Assembly: GCA_947497455.1 (NCBI GenBank)
Contig: CANMGU010000002.1
Location: 1,644,506 to 1,708,505 of the forward strand
DNA: 64,000 nt
Direction of reading: 5' to 3'
From: an uncultured Sphingomonadaceae bacterium
GTDB taxonomy: Bacteria > Pseudomonadota > Alphaproteobacteria > Sphingomonadales > Sphingomonadaceae
The notes beneath the pieces were generated by a model. That model did no database searches and was not told the DNA's origin. It worked only from the letters and a program-made list of their open reading frames with translations. This document shows, one piece after another, positions 1 through 8,843 of the stretch. Within the stretch, counting starts at the first letter, position 1; each line of letters begins with the position of its first letter. The translations under genes were made by a program, and so were the position numbers.

Positions 1-1004
1 GGGTCGCAACAACGTGCTCACCTATTCGAACGACTTATAGTTGTTCGGGTGGATGCAGCAAAGATGATAGGACGCTGATCCAGGTTGTTCAGGGTGTAGT
101 AGAAGCGTGAGTATCTTGCGCCCTGGAACTGGTGTGGATGGTTAGAAATCATCTTCCGCTTTCCAACTAGCAATAGGATCCATGAGATATCATCATGGCG
201 GGCAGGATAGATTAGAGCGCGAACAGAACTGCAAGCAGCACATCTGCTCTCGCCAAAAAGTCTATGTCGTTGGTTTTGGTATCACGATCATATTTGTTTT
301 CATTGCCAATCGGATCATCCATCACTGATCAAAACCCGATTGCAAAGCCAACGCGGCCGCTATTTGCACCTTTGACTGAAGACCCTGCAATGGCTCCTGA
401 GAATAGCTTCTATCTGCCGGCCGTCTGACGATCGCTGTCGAGAATCTGCGTTTGCCGCCATAAGTGGACGGGTTGAAAATTACGACATGGCGCGATCCAG
501 TACCATCATTTTCCTGACATTAGCATTGTCGCAGCAATCCCAGCATTGGCGTGGCGGTCCACCAGCAAGACTTGTTCCTCCATAGCCGTGGTGCGGCTAT
601 AGCCATTTCGCGAAATTGAACGGACGAGAATCTGGTGAAAAACCAAGTGACGGGTTCAAAGCGTTGAAAACCACTTCTTAGACTATACTTGGAGCGATAC
701 GATGTCGGAGAAATTGGAAACGCACAGCAAAAGTGAGCTAGTTTGACCGGCCTCAATTACAATTGGGTAGAGTGACAAGTCACTCTACCCAATCAGTAAT
801 AACGCAGACCAGGTGCGCTACGTTCATCAAGATCAAGCCTGCGGGGGCTAGAACGATCCTGATAGAAAGTTTTACACTTTCCAATTCGTATATCCAAACA
901 AGAGCGGATGAGATCAACGCGTTTTCAATCCAATATGATAGTAGTTCGTAATTTTACTACCAAATTGGGTTTAAAGCGTTGCGAGTATTTCGAAAAGGAG
1001 CAGT
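1..1004. other. No recognisable gene; gene-poor left end
   Basis: About 1 kb left of motB without an open frame I can assign. A frame open from the left edge to a stop at 76-78 could be the last 25 codons of a gene outside the window, but it has no recognisable motif. A minus-strand frame at 520-756 (78 codons) is rich in Arg, Phe and Trp and matches no family I know, so I do not call it. The only clear structure is the palindrome at 762-793. Degraded mobile DNA is possible but unproven. Confidence 0.5.
762..793. repeat. Perfect 15-bp inverted repeat with 2-nt centre
   Basis: ATTGGGTAGAGTGAC at 762-776 is followed by AA and its exact reverse complement at 779-793. The arms are fully paired with almost no loop, so this is a cruciform-type palindrome and not a normal rho-independent terminator; no T-run follows on either side. 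It could be a dyad operator, or two abutting insertion-sequence ends. No other copy was noticed in the window. Confidence 0.85.
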
Positions 1005-1871
1005 TTAGGACTTTTTCAGCGTTATCGATATTCGCCTGTTCTTATCATCCATTGGCTCAGCTGGATTATAAGGCTCGGTATCTGCGACACCCTCTATTCG
1101 CGCCATGCGATCGATGGAAACACCTCTACTGACCAGTTCTTGTCTCGTTGCTTCCGCTCGAGCGGAAGAGAGCAGCCAGTTGTTCATGTTTTGCCCGCTG
1201 GCATAGGGAAGGCTGTCTGTATGGCCTCTGATGATAAGTTCATTGTCCACAGTATCGATGATCTTGGCAACTTGGCCGATTAGCTCTGCAGCGCGTGATT
1301 TCAAATCATCTGTGGCCAGTGCAAACATACTGAAATCTGCTTCATCAACAATATCGATCCGCAGGCCCTCTGCGGTATCTGTAAACCGGACATTTGATAG
1401 CAACTTGGCGGTTTCAGGGTTTTTGCGGAGCTGCTCACGGACCCGCTTTTCAAATTCCTTGGCGGTCATGGATTTGGGGACTGTCTTTTTTCCCCGCTCC
1501 TGTTTCTTCTGATCTGAGGGATCGGTAGGGGCTTCACGCGGTATCGACATCGCGGTGTTGCCGAGATTTTTGGCTTTGTGAGGATATTTGTCGGGATCTG
1601 TCACGGAGGAGCCTCCGAACATCCCCTTGCCGCCAGCGCTATCACGCTTCATTTGCGTCAGGGTAGGTGCAAAATAGTCTGCAATACCCTTGCGTTTTTT
1701 CTCGTCCGTCGCACCAAGCAGCCACATGAGCAGGAAAAACGCCATCATCGCCGTGACAAAGTCAGCATAAGCAACTTTCCACGCGCCGCCATGATGCCCC
1801 CCATGGCCTTCGACAATGACCTTTTTGACAATTATCGGCTGAACTGGTTCAGGAGCTGCTTTTTTTGCCAT
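1005..1871 (-). CDS. motB: Flagellar motor stator protein MotB
   Basis: A 288-residue B subunit of the proton-driven flagellar stator. It anchors the MotA channel to peptidoglycan. The N-terminal segment has one transmembrane helix containing the motif YADFVTAMMAFFLLMW, with Asp37 as the expected proton-binding residue. The C-terminal half is an OmpA-like peptidoglycan-binding domain with RGHTDSLPY followed by an NNWLLSSARA helix. The gene starts 3 nt after the motA stop, so the two are co-transcribed, as is usual for motAB. The length is typical for alphaproteobacterial MotB. The shared promoter is probably the sigma-28-like site upstream of motA. Identification is firm from the paired motifs and the neighbour. 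Confidence 0.96.
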   Translation of the reverse strand: MAKKAAPEPVQPIIVKKVIVEGHGGHHGGAWKVAYADFVTAMMAFFLLMWLLGATDEKKRKGIADYFAPTLTQMKRDSAGGKGMFGGSSVTDPDKYPHKAKNLGNTAMSIPREAPTDPSDQKKQERGKKTVPKSMTAKEFEKRVREQLRKNPETAKLLSNVRFTDTAEGLRIDIVDEADFSMFALATDDLKSRAAELIGQVAKIIDTVDNELIIRGHTDSLPYASGQNMNNWLLSSARAEATRQELVSRGVSIDRMARIEGVADTEPYNPAEPMDDKNRRISITLKKS

Positions 1872-1874
1872 CGG

Positions 1875-2738
1875 TTATTTCGCCCTCACAGCATCAAACA
1901 CATCAGCAAAACTTGGCTGGTTTGCATGCTGCAGGCTGGTCCGTGCTGCTTCAATGACGAGCGGTTGTGGATGGCCGTGGAGGCTGGCGATGATCATCTG
2001 TTTGGCGACGTGGTAAATACTGGCATCGCTATCGATAACCGAGCGTGCCCGACCGGCCATTGGACCGACCAGACCATAAGCCAGCAAAACACCCAAAAAG
2101 GTTCCAACAAGCGCGGAACCAATCATACCACCCAAAACTGTAGGTGGTTGATCGATTGATCCCATCACTTTGATGATGCCCAGAACAGCAGCAACAATGC
2201 CCAATGCGGGCAGAGCATCAGCCAGCCCTTGAAGGTTATCGGCTGGTGCTACGGCTTCATGATGATGCGTCTTGATCGATTGGTCCATGACATCCTCGAC
2301 CGCATGCGGATCAAGAGTACCGGAGGAGACAACGACAAGTCTAAGGCTGTCGGCAATGAGATGGACAAGCGTATCATCTTTCAAAAGCTTGGGATATTCG
2401 CTGAATATTGGTGACGCTTTTGGATCTTCAATATGGGGTTCCAGGGCAACCGGGCCGTCGCTTTTGAGGATCTTTGTCAATTTCGAAACCAGCAATATGC
2501 AGTCCATGAAGTCCTGTTTGGCGTATGTAGGGCCTTTGAAGACTTTCCCAAATCCGCCCATCAACGCTTTCAGTTGTGCTCCGTTGTTCCCAATGATGAG
2601 TGAACCAACAGCAGCTCCGCCGATAATGCCCATTTCAACTGGCAGCGCAGCCAGAACCACGCCAAGATCTCCGCCGGAAACCATGAAGACGCCGAACACC
2701 ATGATCAGCAATACAACAATACCAATTCCAGCGAACAT
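1875..2738 (-). CDS. motA: Flagellar motor stator protein MotA
   Basis: A 287-residue inner-membrane A subunit of the flagellar stator, forming the ion channel with MotB and contacting FliG in the rotor. Two N-terminal hydrophobic segments, a charged cytoplasmic loop and two C-terminal helices fit the four-helix MotA plan. The stretch ALPALGIVAAVLGIIKVMG carries the conserved proline-containing third helix, and the following GGMIGSALVGTFLGVLLAYG is the fourth. The long cytoplasmic loop holds the charged residues expected to meet FliG. It is the first gene of a motA-motB pair, separated by about 130 nt from flgL, and that gap holds a sigma-28-like promoter on this strand. A sodium-type PomA is less likely, given the MotB partner sequence. 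Confidence 0.96.
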   Translation of the reverse strand: MFAGIGIVVLLIMVFGVFMVSGGDLGVVLAALPVEMGIIGGAAVGSLIIGNNGAQLKALMGGFGKVFKGPTYAKQDFMDCILLVSKLTKILKSDGPVALEPHIEDPKASPIFSEYPKLLKDDTLVHLIADSLRLVVVSSGTLDPHAVEDVMDQSIKTHHHEAVAPADNLQGLADALPALGIVAAVLGIIKVMGSIDQPPTVLGGMIGSALVGTFLGVLLAYGLVGPMAGRARSVIDSDASIYHVAKQMIIASLHGHPQPLVIEAARTSLQHANQPSFADVFDAVRAK

Positions 2739-2813
2739 AAGTTTGGTTCCAATCCACAGGTCCGTTTAAATTTCGTTCGTTCGCCGAAGGGCGCGCAAAC
2801 AATCTCATATTGA

Positions 2814-2840
2814 TGAACGGACAAATGACATCATGGTTAA
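2814..2840 (-). promoter_or_regulatory. Candidate sigma-28 promoter of motAB
   Basis: On the minus strand TTAA (2837-2840) is separated by 15 nt from TCCGTTCA (2814-2821). This resembles the FliA consensus TAAA-N15-GCCGATAA and the sites found before fliC and fliD in this window. It lies about 75 nt upstream of the motA start. The -10 box is imperfect, so the call rests mainly on position and on agreement with the other late genes. Confidence 0.5.
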
Positions 2841-2868
2841 GGGGTTGATAAAGGTGATTTTCAGGCGT

Positions 2869-3720
2869 TTAGCCGATTAACTGAATGAGTGAGGTGTTGG
2901 CGGTCTGCGCGTAAAGCCGTTGTGCGGCCTCTAAATTGACAAGCAGCGACTGAAATTGGGATATAGCCTGGCCGATATCGGTATTTTCCAGGGCCGAGCG
3001 GCGCTCGGTTGTGTTGAGCTTTGATTCCTGCAATCTCAGGTCCTGCTCATCAAGACGATTGACGAGCACGCCCTGGATTCCGAGCAGCGATGAAAAATGG
3101 TCCGTCAGCGACTTTGCACGGTCCAGCTGTTCCGCACGTTCTGCTTGCGTCCCGGTGCGCACGGCTGCGATCATATCAGTGAGTATCTGGTCCAGATCTT
3201 CAGTCGCCCCACCGCCAATATCTATATCTTGGGCAACAGCCTGTGCTGTTGGCGTCGGTGTAACCAGAACATCGGTATCAATGCGCATCTGTATCGGATC
3301 GCCAGAATGGAATAGCTGACCACCATAATTGTCTTTAACCTGTGTCAGCTGGTTGAATTGCTCCTGAAAGCTTGCCAATTCCAGAGCAATGACTTCACGG
3401 TCTTGCGGCGCGAGTGTTTCATTGTTGGCGAGTACCATCAACTCCCTGATGCGGGTGGAACCATTTGACATGGTATCAATCGTTGATTCTGCTTGTTGCG
3501 CTAAAATCCGGGCGCGGCCGATATTATTCGACCAACTGTCTTCAATTGTGGATTGCCGGCTTATGCTTGATATTTCCAACCAGCTGGATGGTGCTTCGGA
3601 CGGCCGGTTGAAACTGATGCCGGTTGCAATAGACTCCTGCTTTCGAGCGATGAGTTCCGACAGTTGGTTTTGTCTCTGAATGGCATCTGCAGGCCTGGTA
3701 CGATTGATTGATTCCATCAT
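2869..3720 (-). CDS. flgL: Flagellar hook-filament junction protein FlgL (HAP3)
   Basis: A 283-residue flagellin-like protein that joins the hook (through FlgK) to the filament. Both ends are amphipathic helices with the heptad character of D0/D1 domains: the N-terminal region contains RQNQLSELIARKQESIATG, and the C-terminal end resembles flagellin with LEAAQRLYAQTANTSLIQLIG. The middle domain is short. It is the last gene of the flgB-to-flgL run, 21 nt after flgK, and AAGGAA precedes the first of two consecutive ATG codons, so the start could be 3720 or 3717. It is distinguished from flagellin by its position after flgK and by lacking the flagellin N-terminal NxxAL pattern. Confidence 0.93.
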   Translation of the reverse strand: MMESINRTRPADAIQRQNQLSELIARKQESIATGISFNRPSEAPSSWLEISSISRQSTIEDSWSNNIGRARILAQQAESTIDTMSNGSTRIRELMVLANNETLAPQDREVIALELASFQEQFNQLTQVKDNYGGQLFHSGDPIQMRIDTDVLVTPTPTAQAVAQDIDIGGGATEDLDQILTDMIAAVRTGTQAERAEQLDRAKSLTDHFSSLLGIQGVLVNRLDEQDLRLQESKLNTTERRSALENTDIGQAISQFQSLLVNLEAAQRLYAQTANTSLIQLIG

Positions 3721-3741
3721 ATGTTCCTTCAGGTACGCCGA

Positions 3742-5073
3742 TCAGAAGATAGCCAGAACGGATTGGATGGTTTCGCGTGCAACCTGAACGATCCGCGCTG
3801 ATGCTTCATATGATTGTTGCAGTCGAATGAGGTCAGCGGCTTCCCGATCCAGATCGACAACCGAAACCCGGTCCCGCGCTTCTCGTGTTGCAATGTCAAA
3901 AGCCGCCGCAGCATCGCTTTCACTGCGCGCAGACAACAGGTTTTGGGCTTGTCCAAGGACAAGGCCTTCATATTGCTGCTCGGTTCCACTGGGTGTACGC
4001 AGATCCACAAAGGCCAGAATATTGCCATTGGCAACACCGGCTGGCGACGCCAGCGCCAAATCATCGGCGGTGAGCCCGGTTGTCGACAGACTGGCGGCCG
4101 TTCCAGCGTGAGAAACTACTGCGGCTCCAGCAGTTCCAGCATCGGTTCTGCCATTGGCCTGCCATCCGTTGAGTTCGGTGGCAAACTGGACCGCCAAGCC
4201 ATCGAGATTGGCTGATACTGCGGAAATGTCAGACTGTGCACGTTGAAGGCCGCCTAGCGTTCCGTTGGTTGGTGGCGGCTGTATTGTTCCGCCAACCTCT
4301 ATATCAAACGCACCGCCTGCATTTTCGACGAACGCTACCGGACTGACATTGTCGAAGTCGACCAGGCTTGTACCGCTGCGTATAATATCAACCAGCCCAT
4401 TATCGCCGAAGCTGATCTCGACATCGAGTTTTTCGGTGATGACAGTCAGCGCAGCATCGCGCTGATCCAGAAGTGCGACCTGCTGGGATGTCCCAGGCTG
4501 TGTGGGGCGTAATTTCTCGTTGACCTCGGCGAGTTCGGCCAATGCTGAGTTCAGTTCAGACACTTCTTGTGCCGCGGCACCATTCATTAAGGTCGTGGTG
4601 GCGGAGAGGTTCGATGCGGTCTGGTTGAACCGGGCAACCGTATCTTCGATGTCACCGAGAAACTGACCGCGCAATGCGGGTTCGAAAGGGACAGCGGACA
4701 GCTCCTCAGCGCTGCCAAAAAGCTGTGTAAGTTGGCTGCCGATATCCGATTGGTTATTGGCCAGCGCAATTTCACCCTGATCGAGCCATTGCACCATGAT
4801 TTCGGTCCGGACACGGTCGGCGCCGGTTTGCCGCGTGGCGGATTCAATAAACTGGTCGCTGGCTCGGACGAGACCATTTATCGCCACACCGCCGACGCCG
4901 GTATAATTTCCGTAGATCGGATTGGTGCTGCCGTAGATGGTGGTGTCACCGACATTTAGTGACCGGCGCACATAGTCCGGATTTTCCGCATTGGCGATGT
5001 TAGAACCGACAACTTCGAGTGCGCGGGAGTTTACCTGCAGTGCGGAACGGCCAATTGACAACAGATCAGACAT
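3742..5073 (-). CDS. flgK: Flagellar hook-associated protein FlgK (HAP1)
   Basis: A 443-residue protein forming the first junction ring at the hook tip. The N-terminus MSDLLSIGRSALQVNSRALE and the nearby VVGSNIANAENPDYVRR are the classic rod/hook/HAP signature. The C-terminus carries DLIRLQQSYEASARIVQVA, the usual C-terminal helix. I place the start at 5073 and not at the upstream ATG (5091), because GGAGAAG lies just ahead of it and the overlap with flgJ is then only 8 nt. FlgK proteins are often 450-550 residues, so this one has a reduced central domain. It is translationally coupled to flgJ and followed by flgL. Confidence 0.95.
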   Translation of the reverse strand: MSDLLSIGRSALQVNSRALEVVGSNIANAENPDYVRRSLNVGDTTIYGSTNPIYGNYTGVGGVAINGLVRASDQFIESATRQTGADRVRTEIMVQWLDQGEIALANNQSDIGSQLTQLFGSAEELSAVPFEPALRGQFLGDIEDTVARFNQTASNLSATTTLMNGAAAQEVSELNSALAELAEVNEKLRPTQPGTSQQVALLDQRDAALTVITEKLDVEISFGDNGLVDIIRSGTSLVDFDNVSPVAFVENAGGAFDIEVGGTIQPPPTNGTLGGLQRAQSDISAVSANLDGLAVQFATELNGWQANGRTDAGTAGAAVVSHAGTAASLSTTGLTADDLALASPAGVANGNILAFVDLRTPSGTEQQYEGLVLGQAQNLLSARSESDAAAAFDIATREARDRVSVVDLDREAADLIRLQQSYEASARIVQVARETIQSVLAIF

Positions 5074-5383
5074 TATTCTTCTCCGTTTCATTGTTGTTCA
5101 CATGACGTGTAAGCAATTCGGCAATACCGAAAACACCCTTGTCGGCCATGTTCTTCGCCAACATGGAATCCTGCATGTCTCGAAATTGCTCTGTGCCCTG
5201 ACCATCAAACAATCCGTCGCCCAAAGAGGCGGTGCGCATTGTCGAAAGCATCTGCCGCACAAATATAGCTTCGAAGTCAGCTGCCATCGCCTCCGCTTCG
5301 GTTTTCGCGGCATTCGTCGCGGATTTCGCCGTATTTGCGGCCGAGGCGGCCAGAAGATTCCCTGTAGAATTAATGGTGCTCAT
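5066..5383 (-). CDS. flgJ: Rod-binding protein FlgJ, N-terminal domain only
   Basis: A 105-residue protein matching only the rod-binding half of enterobacterial FlgJ, which caps the growing rod. The core ADFEAIFVRQMLSTMR and the following LFDGQGTEQFRDMQDSMLA are the conserved rod-binding motif. The muramidase half is absent, as is normal in alphaproteobacteria. A separate SLT-type lytic transglycosylase in the same locus (14035-14862) probably supplies peptidoglycan cutting. The start overlaps the flgI stop by 4 nt (ATGA) and the end overlaps flgK, so it is tightly coupled in the operon. Confidence 0.93.
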   Translation of the reverse strand: MSTINSTGNLLAASAANTAKSATNAAKTEAEAMAADFEAIFVRQMLSTMRTASLGDGLFDGQGTEQFRDMQDSMLAKNMADKGVFGIAELLTRHVNNNETEKNNV

Positions 5384-6504
5384 ATAATGATCAACTCCGC
5401 TTTCAGGGCTCCCGCCTGCTTCAATCCTTCGAGGATTGCTGTTAGATCAGACGGTGAAACGCCGATGGAATTAATAGTTTCGACAATTTCTGACAAAGAA
5501 GCCCGGCGACCAATTTCAAAGGCGGGGGCGCCGTCATCTTCAAGAGCTATGTCACTATTGGGCTCAGTTGTGGTCCGTCCACGGCTAAACGGAGCAGGTT
5601 GGACAACTGTCGGATTTTCCTCGACACGAACCGTAAGTTTTCCGTGTGTAACGGCCGCTGGGCCGAGGCGGACCGCGCCATTTATCACGACGGTTCCGGT
5701 TCTTGCGTTCACAATGATGCGCGCACGCGCTTCCGCTGGTTTTACCATCAAATTCTCGATCTTGCCCATCAGCATAACGCGTTCCTGCGCGCCAATGGGT
5801 GCAGCAATGCGCACGGTGACTGCATCTGCTGCAATCGCCTTATCTGTTCCAAGCGCTACATTAATCGCATCGGCTACACGCAACGACGTCGTGAGATCGG
5901 CATCTGACAGATTGAAGCTGAGAAATGGTTCGCTTTCGAAACCTGTTGCGACCGTTCTTTCGATTGTTGCGCCGCCAGAGATGCGCCCAACCGAGGGGAT
6001 GTTGACGGTGAGTCTGGATCCATCAGTCGCAGAAATACCCAAGCCGCCGACAGCCAGGTTGCCCTGAGCCATCGCATAGATTTGTTGATCGGCGCCATAA
6101 AGTGGCATTAAAATCAATGTACCGCCACGCAGCGATTTGGCTTTTCCAAGGGCCGAAACGGTGACGTCCATCCGCTGACCAGGTTTTGCAAAGGCAGGCA
6201 TCTCGGCTGTGACCATGACCGCTGCCGCATTTTTGGTGGCGGGATTGACGCCTGGGGGCAGGGCGAGGCCAAAACGACTGGTTATGCCTTTCACGCCCAA
6301 TGTGGCATATTCCAGACCGTCATCGCCGGTACCGGCAAGTCCGACGACCACCCCGTAGCCAACCAGTTGGTTGGTCCGCAGGCCAGCAAAATGACCGAGA
6401 TCTTTTATACGTTCGGCCTGCGCCGGCTGCATCGCAATCAGTAATGTGATCACCACTGCAGCAAACGCATGGATGAAGCGGGCTATTTTAGGAGATAGGG
6501 TCAT
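5380..6504 (-). CDS. flgI: Flagellar P-ring protein FlgI
   Basis: A 374-residue periplasmic protein that builds the P ring around the rod in the peptidoglycan layer. A Sec signal peptide is visible (hydrophobic stretch near residues 10-28 ending in QPAQA). The mature start ERIKDLGHFAGLRTNQLVGYG is the diagnostic FlgI N-terminus, and GLAGTGDD follows. The C-terminal SDLTAILEGLKQAGALKAEL is also typical. The length is the family norm. Its assembly chaperone FlgA is encoded at 12636-13133. It lies 21 nt after flgH and overlaps flgJ by 4 nt. Confidence 0.97.
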   Translation of the reverse strand: MTLSPKIARFIHAFAAVVITLLIAMQPAQAERIKDLGHFAGLRTNQLVGYGVVVGLAGTGDDGLEYATLGVKGITSRFGLALPPGVNPATKNAAAVMVTAEMPAFAKPGQRMDVTVSALGKAKSLRGGTLILMPLYGADQQIYAMAQGNLAVGGLGISATDGSRLTVNIPSVGRISGGATIERTVATGFESEPFLSFNLSDADLTTSLRVADAINVALGTDKAIAADAVTVRIAAPIGAQERVMLMGKIENLMVKPAEARARIIVNARTGTVVINGAVRLGPAAVTHGKLTVRVEENPTVVQPAPFSRGRTTTEPNSDIALEDDGAPAFEIGRRASLSEIVETINSIGVSPSDLTAILEGLKQAGALKAELIII

Positions 6505-6525
6505 ATTGTCTTGCCTGATCGGGAA

Positions 6526-7212
6526 CTAAAAGGGGGAAACGAAAGAGAAGAATTTTTGCAGCCAGCCTTGCTTGCTTGCGGATGCAATTTCTCCGGTGCC
6601 ACCATAGATGATGCGGGCATTGGCGACTTTGGTGGAAGGGATCGTGTTGTCGGAGGAAATATCTATCGCGCGGACCAGCCCGCTGAACTGCGTATGTTCG
6701 TCGCCGCGATTCAGCGATGTCAATTTCTGGCCACGCACCAGCATGGTTCCGTTGGCGTAGCTTTCAACAACCGTCACGCTAACTTGTCCCTGCAGCGAAT
6801 TGGACTGGGCGGCATTGCCGCTGCCGTTGAAATTCTGTGATCCGCTGGACGCGACATCGCTGGGGGAGAATAACGAAAATAGACCTGTGGTAGGCGGTGT
6901 CAGCGAAATCCCGCCATTGCGGTCCTTGGATGCACTGTTTGCTTTGGTTGCCCGGGTATCCTCGACGAGTAATATCGTGATGATATCGCCTTTCCGGCTG
7001 GCCCGCATGCCGCTGGTCAATGCAGCATAGCCAGAAGCTTGCTGGAATATTGCACCATTGGCAACGGCGGGAGCAGGGGCTGCTATGGGCTGCGCAACAG
7101 TCGCTGCAAAGCCTTGCTGAGCATGGGTGCCGCCAGAACCGAGGCAGCCTATCAGGAAAAACGGGGCCACCATCGCAGGAACGGCTGTCTTTGAAAAATG
7201 GGATATGCGCAT
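6526..7212 (-). CDS. flgH: Flagellar L-ring lipoprotein FlgH
   Basis: A 228-residue outer-membrane lipoprotein that forms the L ring. The N-terminus has a hydrophobic stretch ending in the lipobox LIGC (Cys23), so it should be processed by signal peptidase II. Conserved FlgH motifs include GDIITILLVEDTRATKANSA and, near the end, NARIIYGGTGEIASASKQGW. The protein sits between flgG and flgI in the conserved order flgF-G-H-I. The spacing to flgG is about 29 nt. A proline/alanine-rich linker near residues 38-50 precedes the folded part. Confidence 0.96.
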   Translation of the reverse strand: MRISHFSKTAVPAMVAPFFLIGCLGSGGTHAQQGFAATVAQPIAAPAPAVANGAIFQQASGYAALTSGMRASRKGDIITILLVEDTRATKANSASKDRNGGISLTPPTTGLFSLFSPSDVASSGSQNFNGSGNAAQSNSLQGQVSVTVVESYANGTMLVRGQKLTSLNRGDEHTQFSGLVRAIDISSDNTIPSTKVANARIIYGGTGEIASASKQGWLQKFFSFVSPF

Positions 7213-7241
7213 GATGCTAGTGCCTCTCGTTTTAATGGGGA

Positions 7242-8030
7242 TTAGATTTGCTGGTTGACGAATTGCAGCATTTCGTCAGTTGCCGAGATCATTTTGGAAT
7301 TGACCTCATAAGCGCGCTGCGTCTCGATCATGTTGACCAGCTCTTCGACAATATTGACGTTGGACTGTTCCAATGCGCCTTGCCGGATACTGCCAATCCC
7401 CTCTGTGCCTGCTTCACCTACCTGAGGCGGCCCGCTGGCCGGTGTCTCGGTGAGTATGTTATTGCCAGCGGACAGCAAGCCAGCCGGATTGGTGAAATTG
7501 GCTAACTCGATTTGGCCAAGCTCACTCACATCGGTTTGGCCGGCAAGATTTGCAGTAACGGTCCCATTATTGCCAATGGTCAGGGAGGTGGCGCCTTGCG
7601 GCACCTGAATCGCGGGTGTCAGGGGCAGGCCATCGCTGGTGACCAGATTGCCTTCTGCGGTGAGATTGAAATTGCCGGCACGCGTGTAACCCGTCGTGCC
7701 ATCAGGCATCTCAACCTGGAAGAATCCAGAGCCTTCAATCGCCATATCAAGAGCATTTTCGCTATTCTGCAATGTGCCCTGGGTACTGATTTTACCAATG
7801 CCGGATAGCTTGACGCCGGTTCCCAGTTGCAGGCCACTGGCAAAGCGGTTCTGGGCGTCAGACGGTGCGCCCGGAGTGACAACATTCTGGTAGGCAAGCG
7901 TCTCAAAATCTGCGCGGTCTCGCTTAAACCCGGTGGTATTCACATTGGCCAGATTATTTGCAATTACGCGCATCTTGGTATTTTGCGCATCCAGACCGGT
8001 GCGCGCGACTTGTAGGGCTGCATTGCTCAT
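7242..8030 (-). CDS. flgG: Flagellar distal rod protein FlgG
   Basis: A 262-residue distal rod subunit. The N-terminal signature LDAQNTKMRVIANNLANVNTTGFKRDRADF is complete and the C-terminal helix NIVEELVNMIETQRAYEVNSKMI is the FlgG hallmark. The length of 260-262 residues is the tight family norm. It follows flgF by about 33 nt. FlgG is told apart from the paralogue FlgF by the AYQNVV region and by the C-terminus ending in QFVNQQI. Confidence 0.97.
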   Translation of the reverse strand: MSNAALQVARTGLDAQNTKMRVIANNLANVNTTGFKRDRADFETLAYQNVVTPGAPSDAQNRFASGLQLGTGVKLSGIGKISTQGTLQNSENALDMAIEGSGFFQVEMPDGTTGYTRAGNFNLTAEGNLVTSDGLPLTPAIQVPQGATSLTIGNNGTVTANLAGQTDVSELGQIELANFTNPAGLLSAGNNILTETPASGPPQVGEAGTEGIGSIRQGALEQSNVNIVEELVNMIETQRAYEVNSKMISATDEMLQFVNQQI

Positions 8031-8063
8031 TTGAAAATCTCCTTCGTGCGACTATCGCACCGA

Positions 8064-8810
8064 TTAGCCTTGCGGCATGTTCATGACACTGGCGCTGCTT
8101 TCATCCAGTTCATCCGCGGTTCGCAGCAATTTGGCTTGAGTCTCCCAGGCGCGGCTGGTTTCGATCATGTCGACCAGGGCCGCTGTCATGTTGACATTGG
8201 ATTCCTCCAGCGCTCCAGAAATGACCCGGGCATTGTCATCAACCGGCAGGACGCCGTCATTGGCCGCACGGAACAATGCGTCGGGTCCCTTTGAAATAGC
8301 GCTGCCGGTCATGCTGACCAGTTTGATCCGGTCGAGTTCTTGCGGCTGCGTTGGGTCACCGCCCTGCGGAACAATGAAAACTGTGCCATCTGCACCAATG
8401 TCCACGCGCTCCGCTGGTGGCATCGTGATCGGACCGCCTTCGCCCATAACCGGAAAGCCATCGCCGGTGACCATGGCTCCCGACGCGGCGATCCGAAAAT
8501 CGCCGCGCCTCGAATAAGCTTCTTTGCCATCTGCGGCTTGTACCGCGATCATCGCATCGCCTTCCAGGGCAATGTCCAGGGAACGACCGGTTTGTGTTAC
8601 CGATCCTGCGTTCATATCGGCCTGCATATCCCGTTCAACTGCCATTGCACGGCTGTCATGACCGGGGCCGTTCAAATATTGGGCCTTGGCTGAAACCATG
8701 TCGGCTTTGAAACCGATAGTATTGGAGTTCGCCATGTTATTGGCGATTGCCGTCTGTCGGTTCATCAACGATTTCATTGCGTTGATGCTGGTATATGCAA
8801 GCTTATCCAT
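8064..8810 (-). CDS. flgF: Flagellar proximal rod protein FlgF
   Basis: A 248-residue rod protein of the FlgE/F/G family. The N-terminal part has MNRQTAIANNMANSNTIGFK, a variant of the rod signature, and the C-terminal NMTAALVDMIETSRAWETQ. The length and the position between flgE and flgG identify it as FlgF. The last residues after the C-terminal helix (LDESSASVMNMPQG) extend a little past the usual end. It should assemble between FlgB/FlgC and FlgG in the rod. Confidence 0.94.
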   Translation of the reverse strand: MDKLAYTSINAMKSLMNRQTAIANNMANSNTIGFKADMVSAKAQYLNGPGHDSRAMAVERDMQADMNAGSVTQTGRSLDIALEGDAMIAVQAADGKEAYSRRGDFRIAASGAMVTGDGFPVMGEGGPITMPPAERVDIGADGTVFIVPQGGDPTQPQELDRIKLVSMTGSAISKGPDALFRAANDGVLPVDDNARVISGALEESNVNMTAALVDMIETSRAWETQAKLLRTADELDESSASVMNMPQG

Positions 8811-8843
8811 AGACTATTCCTGGAATGAAATGACCGTCAGATC

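Noticed and set aside
520..756. A 78-codon minus-strand frame in the left gene-free region
   Set aside because: Unusual composition, no good ribosome-binding site and no recognisable motif; not enough to call a gene.
4991..6067. A 358-codon plus-strand open frame opposite flgK, flgJ and flgI
   Set aside because: It is antisense to three well-identified flagellar genes, is rich in Arg, Ser and Thr, and has no family resemblance; it is a shadow frame.
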